From the NCBI GenBank assembly GCA_034509425.1, contig JAVTVJ010000011.1:8570001-8634000 (forward strand): 64,000 nt of DNA, in the 5' to 3' direction. Source of the DNA: Eopsaltria australis. Taxonomy: Eukaryota; Chordata; Aves; Passeriformes; Petroicidae. Below the pieces are notes generated by a model. That model did no database searches. It had not been told where the DNA came from and was given only the letters and a program-made list of their open reading frames with translations. This document shows, piece after piece, positions 41,318 through 53,527 of the stretch (positions are counted from its first letter, which is position 1; each line of letters begins with the position of its first letter). A program made the position numbers and the translations under genes.

Positions 41318-41580
41318 TGCGTGGTGCCAAGTAATAGGACAAGAGGCAATTGGCAGAAACTGATGCACAGGAAGTTCCAGCTGAACATGAGGAAGAACTT
41401 TTTTACTTTGTGGGTGATCGAGCACTGGAACAGAGAGGTTGTAGAGTTTCCCTCACCAGAGATACTCAAGAACCACCTGGATGCAATCCTGTGCCATGTG
41501 CTCCAGGGATGACCCTGCTTGAGCAGGGATGTTGGACCAGATGCCCCACTGTGTTCCCTTCTAACCTGAGATTCCGTATA
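41318..41580 (+). mobile_element. CR1 LINE 3' fragment (plus strand)
   Basis: A 3'-terminal CR1 piece. Landmarks in order are GGACAAGAGGCAATTGGCAG, CACAGGAAGTTCCAGCTGAA, ATGAGGAAGAACTTTTTTAC, GAGCACTGGAACAGAGAGGT, GACCCTGCTTGAGCAGGGAT, GTTGGACCAGATGCCCC and TTCCCTTCTAACCTGAGATT. The DNA between the GAACA and GAGAGGTTGTAGAG segments is shortened compared with the usual element. It covers the last part of ORF2 and the 3' UTR and is about 260 bp long. The 5' end is truncated in the normal CR1 manner. It differs from the 24-25 kb copies in the 3' UTR, so it probably belongs to a different CR1 subfamily. Confidence 0.9.
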
Positions 41581-43940
41581 AAAATTAGCTTTCCCTTTTC
41601 TTTTCATGATGATCTTGGCTAGTTATTCCCGCATAAAGCAGCTACCCTAGCATGATTTCCAGCCTGCAGCAGTAAGGTTTACATTCAGATTCAAGCTAAG
41701 GTAGGAAGCATGGGTGTTTTCAGAGGAGCACTATAACCCAATGAAGTTAGAGGAAGGGCACAGTGTTACAAATGTGCATTTCTCCAAAACTGCCTGTACA
41801 GTGTTTCTCTACACTTTTCAGCCTATAAACGTATTTTGTGACAGTGTTAAACTGATTGCACCATCATTTACTGGCACATCATGGATGTTTCCTAATCGGT
41901 GGGTCAGTATGTGGTTTGTAGCCTCTACTGGAAAGACACAAGATCTTACCAGATCATGTCCAGCAAAAATGTGGTTACAAACCAACTGTATCTAAGCACT
42001 GGAAGACAAGGAAACAACTGCTGAAGGCCATGAAGACGTGTCCCAAAGCGTGCTTCCCTAAGGTCATAGCCTCCCGGTAGATCCTAACCACAAAGATTCA
42101 AAAAACCCCCACCAAAAATAAATAAACTAAGCAAAAATACAAGCATCAGTCAAGTATTATAAAAAATCAGATTAATTTTAAAGCTTTACACTTTTTGACA
42201 TTTAAAAAAGTCTTTGACCTGGCATATTCTGCAGTTGGATTTTTCTGATGGTTTTATAAAGGTCATGTTTATGGTATAATGAGCACAAATTTCCAACGGT
42301 TATTAATCAGAAGAACACTGTATTGCAAACAGATTTTCAAAGAATTTTTCATTTTTATGATGAATACACTATCAGCTTTAAAAGTGCCATTCTTCAGAAG
42401 CATGTTTGAGGAAGAAATAAGGATTAACTTCTGGTGTCTTTACTTCAAATCAAACAAGAGTATGACTGAGAAAAATATGTAACTAATGTCATGAAATGGA
42501 TCCACTCCACTAGTAAACTCTATGAAGATAGCTCTGTGTAGCAATGCATCTTCTATTTAGCACTAATAATTCCATTTTGCATTAATAATTCACTGAAAAG
42601 TGTTTTTACACATTTGTAACTGCATAGTGCAAAGTAACTGGAACTTAATGCCAAGTTACTGCATGTTTCTAGAGTATCACTTCACTTTTCTGTTAGCAGT
42701 CAAACCTCTGTTGCTTTATTGAACAACTGGAAGATCGACTTCAGAAAGTGATGAAGTTAGGAGAAGGACGGCAGAATCCAAGACAGAAGAGCAAAGTCAA
42801 AGCTAGCTCCACAGACTGGAAGGGAAGGAAGGAGAGAGGTGCATTGAGAAAAAGTGACAGAAAGTGCGTGGTTTTGCAGCTGCACTTGGCTGTTGGTCTT
42901 ACAGGTAACACACAACAATGGATGTGAAAATATCTCCATCAACCTATGCCAGTGTTGCATAGCCTGGACCACGATTCTCTCCTGAATTAACCTCACAGAG
43001 TTGCATACATAGGCCCGCCTATGTGTATGTATGTGACAAAAACGCATACTTATTGAAATAAAATCACATTTTTTATTTTTCTTTCCCATGAATAATGGCA
43101 TAAATGCTTGCGCTATACATCAGAAACTACGATAGTCTTAAAAAAGACCCTAACACATACCATGCTTAAAATGATTAGGTTTATGATCTTTCATAGGTAG
43201 GCAAAAGAATAAGTGGAAAAAGTGGAATGGAACCAAAAGTTCATGGTGGTTTGAAAGATACTTGTTAAATTATTAGATCATATCATCATTTTTCTTGTAT
43301 GTATGTATTCCTAAATTAAAAGCACTTCAAATTATTTGGCTCAGGAACTTTTTCCAACAATGAAATATCTTAACTCCCACTCTGAAAGAAATACCTGAAG
43401 TTCTTAAAGAAAATTGAACCAAAATAGCAAACACAAATATCTTCCTTTCTCAGGATGTAAAGCCAGAAAAAAAGCCTATTAGATCACATGGCCCAATTGC
43501 CTCTAAACCCCAACCCATTACTTTTCATAAAACTTCTACTACACTTTATTGAAACGAAACAAGTTCAATCCTCAGGAGATACAGCTTTTTGTTTGTGCAA
43601 AAAGCAAGAGCCTGAGGCTCTATGACTGAGAGTTTCTGGAAAAAGAAGTTGATGCAAAACTGAAGTTTTCCTAGCAGGCAACCCATGCTTTGTATTCAGA
43701 AGCAAAGAAAAAGCAGACAGCGCTTGGCAGTTTGCTGTCCCCACAAAGACATGGGAAGAGAGGGATAAAATATTTAGTTACCTGTTAAATTTTAACCTTA
43801 CTAGAACAGAATTTTATGCCATCTCAAACCACACATGCACTGTGTCAGCCATAACTATACCTTGGATTTTCATCAGCAGGAAATTAAAAAAAAAAGTCAA
43901 TCGCTGTATTGGGGAAAGAAAAATATCCCTATCTTCTGCT

Positions 43941-43956
43941 AAGTACCCGGGTACTT
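43941..43956. repeat. 16-bp perfect palindrome
   Basis: AAGTACCCGGGTACTT is its own reverse complement and is centred on a CCCGGG site. No further inverted symmetry was seen around it. It may be fortuitous. Confidence 0.95.
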
Positions 43957-46448
43957 GAAGATTAGATTAGAATCACTCCCCTCAGCATTAAGCAACAGAG
44001 ATCAGCTTACATCTTAATGCAGCTGTGCCATCAGATGTTGCTTTCTTGCCCCACTGCCAAAAAGTTCAGGTTTAAGTTGAACACTCACACAAGACAAAAG
44101 CGTGACCACTAAAACCAGAGCAGACTTCCAGCATGAAGAGATTCATCAGGAATTTGCAGATCATTCCTGACTTGCTAGAAACCTTTTTACTGTCCTGATA
44201 AACTGGTCAGCCATTCTTCATCTGTCTGAAAAAAGCCAGGGATGCAAATGATCAGCAGTTCTGCACTGCAAGACAGAGCTTTGAGTTCAGCAAGGGGACC
44301 ATGAAAGGAGAGCTGATGCTGAGAGAGCACAAAACCCTGAAGATGACGCTAAGGGCAAGGAGTTCACATCCAGCTCGGCAGAGGGAAAAGTGGAAGGGAA
44401 AGAAGGGGAAGTAAGACAGCAGCAGATGAAACAAGGATGGAAATAAAAGAATGGGATGTTGGAAATCAATGGGAGAAATTTGAACCTTGGCCAGAATCAA
44501 TTAAACTGTTGTCTTTTGGAAATTCTATATCCAGTCACAGATTTAATTTTAATAAAGTTTAAATAGGACATGTTATAGCATGCTTAAATAGTAGCAATTG
44601 TGTAACTGTTGTATCTACAAATTACATCTTTGCCAAATATTATTTAGTGCAATCACATGCTGCTCTTGTGCAATTCAAATTATTTTACTTTTTCCCCCCT
44701 TTTTAAACAGAGATAAACATATGTCATATGATATGCTGGAACACAGTTTCTAGGTGTTTATTCACAGTATATCCTGGTGAGTAAGTGTTTTTATTTCCAT
44801 CAAAAAACTGTGGAACTGTGCTTCTACGTGCATATCTAAAATGAAAAGAAAGTACAAATTCCAAAGGACTGACTCCATCACCCAAGCAGGGTACCTTCAT
44901 TCTCACTAAGAGATCCCAGCCGTGACCCTTCTACAACAGAGAAAACATAACAAAACAGACTAGATTGAATTCACTTTTATAAACCTTTTTGTTACTTGTT
45001 ATAAAGGACCAGTTTGAAACCATGTTTTAATAATCTTTGAATCAGGCTGTGGGTTTGCACATACCACTACAATTACAAAGTTATGGATATTTAATCTATT
45101 CTTCTGTGCTAATTTGGCTGATGCTTTGCTTCAAGATGCTATTGCTTGTGGACAAGGAGAGAAAACTGTAAAAGTTTAACGTTTTCTGTGTTGCAAAGCT
45201 CTGTCAGAATTTGTCTTCACATCTACATGGAAGCTACACTTTCACATATAACGTAGAAACAAATCCTTTTAGAAGTTTCAAAAATTGAAAGAAATTAAGG
45301 TCTGTATTTTAATCGAAGGCCCATATTGAAGCCTGCTCTGTAAGTCCTCAGCACCTCAGAGGAATGTCCCAATAGTTGGGCTGTTGACTAACTGGGGAGA
45401 CTTGCACAATGGTACCATTTTGGAGCAGTTTAGGTTTGTGTAAATGTGTATTCACTTCACGGAAGAATTTAGCTTGTGTTTCCAACAGTCCACAAAAATC
45501 CCCTGACCTCAGGGCTAGTGTTTTCTTGGGGAAGTGAATACATTCTTTTACAGTGGAGAAGTTCTAACAAAATGGCTATTTATAAAAAAGGACTACGAAA
45601 ACTTCAGTTTTGGCAAGCTTACACCTGATGGAGCTGATTTAGGCAAATGCTCTGAGAGCTGGAATATGGGGCCGTTATTAGGTTGACTGTCCTTCTCTTG
45701 ACACTTGTGAAAATGCTGGTAGGTCTGTTTTTCAAATCTCTACATAAAATATGCCTATAATTTTAAAAAAAGTTTTCCAAGCAAGTAAAATTATCTCCTG
45801 TCATTCTCTATAGGTGGGGGAAAAGCACTACTGCTTTTGCAGACAAGACACAAAGGACAAAAGAAATTTTTGTCCTATTTTCCAGAAACACAGGCATGTC
45901 AAGCCCAATTTATCTAATCCATGACATGTTGGATGCTCCAGGCTGCATCTACGGAAATAGATAAAGGCTTGTCCTCCACAGATTTAATGAATGGGAATCC
46001 CTGCCTCTGGCTAATATAAATCATTCTTGTTGGTGGATAATTCTATTGATTACAATTCAGTTACATTTACACGAGTACACATAATTTTCTGTAAAGCAGC
46101 TCAAACTGTGGGCCAAAAAAACACAAACCTAATAATATGTCCATATTTCTTTAAGCTGTATGAAGTTATGATTTTTCAGTTTTTTCCATATCCTATCCTG
46201 GTGTTCCTTAAGTGTGTTTTACTATCATGTGACATAAAATTATTCCATTAAAAATCCACATGTGATTATTCACTCTATTCAGAGCTTTTCCCTTATGCAA
46301 AGAGCAAAGAAATTTTTATAGACTCTGACACATATTTTGCTATAAGGTTTCCTGAGTCGACCACACAGCTTGTAGCCATAAAAAGAAGTCTCAGGCCAGT
46401 ATCCTGTGTATCTTGGTTACCATTTGATATGGGCAAATTCTAAAAGGA

Positions 46449-46515
46449 AAAAAAAAAACAAAAACCCAAAAAAAAACCAAAAACCCAAAAAAAAACAAAA
46501 CCACCAAACAAAACC
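46449..46515. repeat. A-rich minisatellite-like tract with 19-bp unit
   Basis: An A/C stretch containing two exact tandem copies of a 19-bp unit, CAAAAACCCAAAAAAAAAC, at 46459-46477 and 46478-46496. Looser A/C-rich variants surround them. It is low-complexity sequence in intron 1. Confidence 0.88.
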
Positions 46516-47450
46516 TCCACAAGGAAAACCACCCCCTGCAGGGGTATGAAAGGTGGCAAGGAGCAGTCTGCATGCCAATGTGCAGATCTCACTGCTGACT
46601 ACGGAAACCGAGGCATGGTCGAAGGGACAAATATTATTCATCTGCATTTTTACATAGGCCAGGAAAAGCCTGAAACCCTCTCTAAAAAAAAGAAATATGA
46701 TAAACTCTCAAGGAATAGTACCTTTCCTGGACTGCTCTTCAGACAGCCTGGCTATGTTCTGGTCCTCTATCAAGCCATCTTAAAATTTTATAGCCCCTGT
46801 TCCAGGAACCAAATACAGAAAAATGTTACAAAACATTTAAATAACATATTAGAGAGAGCCGTGCTTGCTCACACAATCTCACTACTCAAAATATTTACTT
46901 CTAGCCCTATATAAAATTTCACTTTGTATCAAAAATCAAATTAGACATTCACTGATTTTGCCCTCATAGTTATTAGTGGTCTATAATTCAGCATTTCTTG
47001 AACTATTTCTAAATATATATTGAAACAGGTCTAGTATAAAAGCAACCCACCTCATACATCTCAGTTTGTTGTAATCAAAGACTATTTCTCATCTACCTCC
47101 ATCCTATGGTGTTCGAAAAAATCAAGCCTTGGGCATAAGACACTAAAACTTATTCCACAGGAAAAGAAGTCTCAGTTGTCATGCTTTATTTTATTCTTAA
47201 GGCTTTCTCTGTTGGAAAGGCAAAATAAAACAAAAGAAATAACTTTGATTCTTGAGATATTAAAGGAAATGGGGGTTTTTGAAAGGCATTTCTACCAAGC
47301 CTTGTAACCATGATAAAATAGAACACGGTACCAAGAGGAGAAAAATTCTGGTGCACGCTTTTCTGATAATCCATGTACCTCAGAAGGATCAGGATCATGC
47401 AGCTTCACAATTTTAAGTCTATTACAATTCCAGATGTTATTGAGTATGCT

Positions 47451-47496
47451 ACATATATATATGTATCTATATATCAATATATGTATATCTATATTT
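47451..47496. repeat. AT-rich (TA)n-like tract
   Basis: Imperfect TATA/TATC repeats of about 46 bp in intron 1. They are interrupted by C and G, so this is a decayed microsatellite. Confidence 0.85.
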
Positions 47497-49947
47497 GCTC
47501 TGATCCATGTTAAGTCATTGCATTGCTGTTCTTCAACTATTTTGAGTGAAGATGTAACCAAATTAAACTTTTTTGCATCACATCATTTTACACATTCCTA
47601 ATATTTTTACTACTTTTCCACATTCAAATAGAAAAGTAATACATCAATTTAGTCAACAGACATTTATCTAATTGAATTTTGTGCCAAGTGTTTCAGGTAG
47701 TTTCACAATACAGTTTTATTACTCGAGATGAGCAAGTCACCCCCTCTGCAAAAACTAAAACCTTTGAATTTTAATGAACTTGGGATATTAATCTGATCAG
47801 AAGAACCTTACAAAACCTAAGAAGCAAGGAGGACAATACAGGAGCAAAGAGCCTTTAATGGAACCATGTGTTGACAAGCTAGATCCCTCCTCCCATCCTC
47901 CCACTCCGCTGCTAAGGAGTGAAGGGAGCCTCACATACTGTAATCATCTTTGCTTTCCATAAGAGGTAATCTTATAATGCATTTCCAAGAATGAAATTCT
48001 ATTAAATCACTGAAGTGAGCCAACCAATTGTCAGATTGCAATAGAAATGCAAGGATTTGCTAAGCCACAGACAAACCTCAATCCTACAAATACTTTTGCA
48101 CATATTTAACCATTCCAATCCATCACACCAGTGGAACAATGTCAGAAAAGTTAATTATTTTTAAATTCAGAAGTGCATGCAAGAGTGGGGTCCATCTTTT
48201 ACTTGCGTGATTCCATCTGACTAAACATCCAAAATGTTCCGTAACAATGAGTTTTAAACAAAGAGATCTGCTATTCTAAAAAGGAATTAAAAATTTACCA
48301 ATGGTGCTGAATTTGAAGGATGAATCAAAACCCCAAATACTCAACCCACATTACTATATATAAGAGAACTTGCTTGTATAATCCAAAATTTGGCACTGTT
48401 TTCTTTAAAAACAAAACAAACCCACAAAATACCAAGATACACCACGTAAGAAGATAAATGCATGATGAAACTGTAAACATCAGATGAAAATGAAGATACT
48501 CTAAGTATATTGCTGAAGATGCAAGAAGATGTCCATCTCTTCTTTCTGACATCATTAAAAAAAAATCAGAATGATTCCAGTGACAAGAACACACTTCCTT
48601 TATCTAGAAATGGCATTAAAAAACTCCCGTAATCTTACTAAAAAAGATAGCGTATTGCGAAGAAGAAGCCTATGTCTCTACATTATTCCAGTGGCTAAGG
48701 AGTTACACTGGGTATTAGTTTGAGCTGAAATACTAAAGGATAATTATTGCAGCACACTGAATCTGCTTAATTAGAGGTATCAATTCAAGTAATGAGGCAA
48801 TTTTGCATGCAAGCCTCTAAGAAACCTGAAACCAAACACAGCTTGCCTGTATAAGGGTTGCATTCCAGAGCTTAAGCTCAAGCCAATTTTACAGATCTGG
48901 AGTTGCAACTAAACATAAATCACCTGATTCACAGCAGAATGTTTTGGGTGTGTTAACCTGAAATGCTGAGAAAATTTCAGCAATGTGGGCCAGACCATGA
49001 CAAAATTCAAGATCTGCACAAACTTCTTCAGCCTCAAACTGCAGATGCTGGCACAGTTCTGTTGTCTACGTATCTGCATTAGGCTTGCACCTTATGGCTT
49101 TTGCTCCTCTAAGTTGAACACAGGGTATCTGTAGCTTCATGAATCTGTTGCCTTTGTTTCTGCTTTACAGAAAGATTTAATTTATCATCTAAGAAAAGAC
49201 TCCTCAAACTTGTATTTCTGGCTATTCTGTTTCACTTGGACTTGGGCAGGATATGCGGTAATCTTGTCTAAATATAGATAAAATTTAAATGGGGAGTGAT
49301 AGGATTTCTTTATTACACTCTTCAGACAGCTAAATTATACTTAAAACACATTGACAAAACCTAGAGCACAGACAGCTGTTTCATGTTGCTATGTAGATTC
49401 TGTTGCTACCACATGGCAAAAAAATTTACACTTTAGTTTTCACTTAACTGATCATTTAAGCTCACAGAAAGCATCAACTGACCCAGGTGTTCTGCTACAC
49501 GAGTATTTATAGTTCCAAAAGTAACAAAAGTAAAATAAATCTCTGGGTCCAAGGTCAAGCACCAGCTGCATTAACAGAACTCTTATGAAGTTCTAAAGTT
49601 TCATGTAGAAGAACATTGCAGCAGTGACACAAAATAAAGCAATGCAGAGTTCACCTTTGGGTTGTTACACCAGGCACTTTTCAACATATTTTTCTAGAGC
49701 ATTGCTAAGACCAGGCCTGGTCATGCTACTAAATTGGTAAAGTCAGACCACCAAGACTGGTGGAAACCTAAGAACAGCAAAAGAAGACTGGAAAAAGTCT
49801 GTGTAATTCAGTCTGCTAGCCTGAAGTGAATAGACCACTTGCTGAGAATTTTGTTCCCATCAAATATCCATTTCTTGCATTTATAAGACCCTTCAGTGTT
49901 TCCCTACAACTTCCTCTGCATATGTAAGCAAGTTGGTTTCAGCCCAA

Positions 49948-49985
49948 ATAAAAAAAATAAAATAAAATAAAATAAAATAAAAATA
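49948..49985. repeat. (AAAAT)n pentanucleotide repeat
   Basis: About six tandem AATAA/AAAAT units after a short poly-A, in intron 1. The structure is typical of a microsatellite grown from a poly-A tail, but no retroposon body was recognised. Confidence 0.93.
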
Positions 49986-51216
49986 CAAAAAGCCCAAAAG
50001 AATACAACTAGAAAGCCCCTTGTGTTAGGTTTACCACCTCACATAGTTTCAGGATTCTTTTTGCTCATTGAAATCTAGGAAAAGTTGGCATGAGTTCTTT
50101 CTTAGAGCTATCACACACTGAAAAAAACCCATGTAAAGCAGTAAATGCACATACACACCCAAGAGGAGTAGAAAGTCTAATTTTTTTTTCTTGGAAATCT
50201 ATTTTTGAGAATATTTTCTTAAGTTCATGCTCTTGTCCTAAGAGCATGGGCAATGGCCTCTTACTGGACATGATTTAGTACAAGATTTCATCTCCTTCCG
50301 CATAAAATTCACTATAAATTTCAAATTTGCTACATATTATAGTAGCAGAATGTTATTTGTCCTTTCCAAAACAACACATTCAAAAGTCAAACCAACATTC
50401 TAATTACAAATTTCAGTTTCCTTGTCACTAGAAACTACTATCCATATACAATTTTAATATATGTCCATTCACTAGCTCCAGACACACAACTGCAAATGTC
50501 AAAATCCTGCAGACTAGAAATGAACTTCTCCCACATGCAGCTTTTTCTGGCTGAGCTACAAACCCACAGAAATGATAGCTTGATATGATTTGTGGTCAGA
50601 AACTTCAACAGAGCTGTAAGACGGTGCTCTAAGAAAAATGTTAAGCCTCCTCTGCTAGTGAGGGGGTGGGGGTGAGGGAAGTGAGGAAGATAAGAAACCC
50701 CAGACTTTTCTTATTGCTGCTCTTCTGCTTAACTAGTGTAGTCTGTTAACTGGAGAATTATCACAAACTGCCAAACTAGTCATTGAATTATCTTGATCTT
50801 TTTAAATGATATTGCCAATAATGTGCCTTAATGAGACAAAAAAGACATCCCAGTTCAACGAGACATTAGAGTGGTTGCCCCCAGGAAACTAAATATAACT
50901 AAAATAAAAATAGGACTACTGTGAATTAAGAGATAGTCTACATAACTTGTACATAACCAGGAAAGCTTGCAAGCCACCATCCTACACACATAGATGAATT
51001 CCTTGCAAATGTAAACCTAACTGAGAAGTGCTGTGCGCCTAGGAGTGTATAGAACTAAATAGTCCAGTTGTCTAAAGAATGTCATATTATCCTTATTGGC
51101 ATGGATGACTTGGTAATGGAAATTAGAAAGAACAATAAGGGCTATAAGTGTTTGCAGTAGAAAGCTGCATGCTACATTTATAGAAAAGAGGTTTGTGGTT
51201 TTAAAACACTTTCTGG

Positions 51217-51244
51217 AAAAAAAAAAAAAAAAACAAACAAAAAA
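51217..51244. repeat. Poly-A tract
   Basis: About 17 A bases followed by AAAC/AAAAA variants. It is low-complexity sequence in intron 1. Confidence 0.9.
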
Positions 51245-53498
51245 GAGGGTGACTTTCATTGCCTGTTGAATCCTGAGTCTTTCTTAAGAAACCATCAAAG
51301 CTGAGGTGGACAAGGGAATGATGGAGTCTTGCCCCACAGGTGTTCAGAGCTCCTCCAGCATGGCGAGACCTGCAGCACCGTGTGCCCTCCTGCAGATGAA
51401 TCTTCCCACAGGTGGGGCTCCCCACACCAGGGCAATGCAATTCAAATTATCCAACCACCCAAGCTCATATTTCCATTACCTTTGTTCCCCCTTCTGGCAA
51501 AGGTACAGAGAACAACTATTTAAAGAGGAGCTGCAACCCGGACAGCTAAATCCTTCACCATCACTGGATCATGCTGCCTCCACCCCAGACCTGCTGCCCA
51601 ACTGGCTGCCAGAGTTTGACTACACAGCTGACGATCAGTTTTAAGATTTTAAAGAGCATTTAACTCACATTTGAAATTATTGGAGACATTAAACACAACT
51701 GTCACAAATTATTTGTTACCTTAATTAGGTCTACTTTAATATTTCTAGCAGAGCTGAAACTCTGACTTTTCTGGGGCCTATGGAAGTTTCCCAGGATGTT
51801 AGGTCCAGTAAATGAAATTGAGTTCAAGAAAATCTGTTAGCACAGTCCAACACTTTCCACAGTTCATTACTAATAATAATTACTTTCTGAAACCTCCTCC
51901 TTCTCTATGAACAGATCTGACTCAGTAAAAACAGTATCAGTGAGGAAAGTTCATTTTTTTTCTGAAAGATCCTTGAACTTGCAAGAGCTTTTTTTGATAC
52001 CTGCTAGCAATTGCCATACTTATATTATACCAACAGTTTTCAAAAGCTGCCCAACTTCTTTCAGACAAACCATCAATATTACCTCAACTAATTTACTACC
52101 ACAATCAGCTCCCTACATTATTTACTAGAACAGAATGTGGCTACAGAGACAGAAGAAACTTGCAAAACTGGAAATCTGCCTATCACAAGCACCTTGCAAA
52201 GATTTCTTAAAATATTAACTTATTATGGTAAACATTCTCTGACAGCATTGACCATCTATTGCTGTAAGCATCTAAAAGGGCTAACAATTTATAATTACCA
52301 TTTTTTCTACTTATCTTTGTGATTTGGAAGGTATTAGCTCAGCTGGAATCTCTCAAACAGATATTTGATATAAAATATTCATAATTCATATGACTATATA
52401 CTGAGGTCAGATGGCAATATTTCTGTTTGCAGACAAATCTAAAGTGAGCTTTGTATTGCTGAAAATGTGCTGGCATAGATTTTAACATAAAAATACTCCT
52501 ATAATAAATTACAATAAAGTATCATGCAATTTTTTATCTTTGTGAATGTTCCCATGAAGAAAAGTTCCTACTAGAAATGCCCAAAAAACTTATACAAATC
52601 ACATAAACATTGTTAGAATAAACTGAGGGATATTTTAGGAGTATTAATTGTTAATATTTTTCAGTGCTAAATATCATCAAAGACTGCCTACCTGAGACAG
52701 CTCTGTTCTGTGTTTCATCACTATACTGAATCTTTTGGATACATTTAGCTTCAAAAAAAACCAAAATAGGGCAGGGAACAATAAGTAAAAATGGATTCAT
52801 GTTTTTTGCATCTGCATTTTCTTCCTGAAATCTGTGGAGTTTCCTGGGTGTCCACAGTGACATACAGCATCATCTTTCATGGCCTTCACAATGTTAATTT
52901 CAGACTATTTAAGTACTTTTTTCTTCTCTGTGTGTTGGTGATAGCATGTGATGACAATTCTGCTTCACTATGGCAAAAGAGAGCAGTTTTGGCTTGAGCA
53001 TCTTGGAGTGTTTGTGAAGGGTGGTGCTGCCAGTACCATTTTGCTGCAGCACCAGCAGGCCACCCCACTTTACCCACTGCCTGCCTGCCTTTCTCTGCCA
53101 GCAGAGTTTACATACATTTCCCACACTCTAAGTCTTTCCACAATCACATTTTGATTGTATCTACATTGTTAGAGAGATTGCCAGTGTTGCTTTGATTGCT
53201 TTTTAATGTGTTTTCAGCCTTTCCTGTTTGTTTATTACATTCAGTGAGTTCATTCATGTGAAGGAGAATATCTGTGGGGGCATATGTGTAGCAATGTCCC
53301 TCTTTAAGGCCACTGATTCTTTCAACCTTGAAAAGCTGCATGTTTTCATGCAGGTAACTTATTGCATGCATTGTTAGAGTGTGTAGAGCTAAATGCTAAT
53401 ATGGATGGGCTGCTAAGTAGTATAGAGTAGGTTTGTTAACTATACCTACGTAAGAAGATATCTTTTATGTTCTACAAAAATACTGCAAAGGATTGGGA

Positions 53499-53527
53499 GA
53501 AAAAGAAAAAAAAAAAAGAAAAAAGGG
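53499..53527. repeat. A-rich purine tract
   Basis: GAAAAAG-type repeats grading into poly-A. It is a simple low-complexity tract in intron 1. Confidence 0.85.

Noticed and set aside
43941..43956. 16-bp palindrome considered as an operator or integration site
   Set aside because: It is isolated in a vertebrate intron with no partner repeats or mobile element boundary. Recorded only as a repeat.
51306..51644. 112-codon plus-strand open frame in a slightly GC-richer patch, considered as an antisense gene or retrocopy
   Set aside because: No recognisable domain. The nearby poly-A lies upstream of the frame, on the wrong side for a plus-strand retrocopy, and there is no sign of exon structure.
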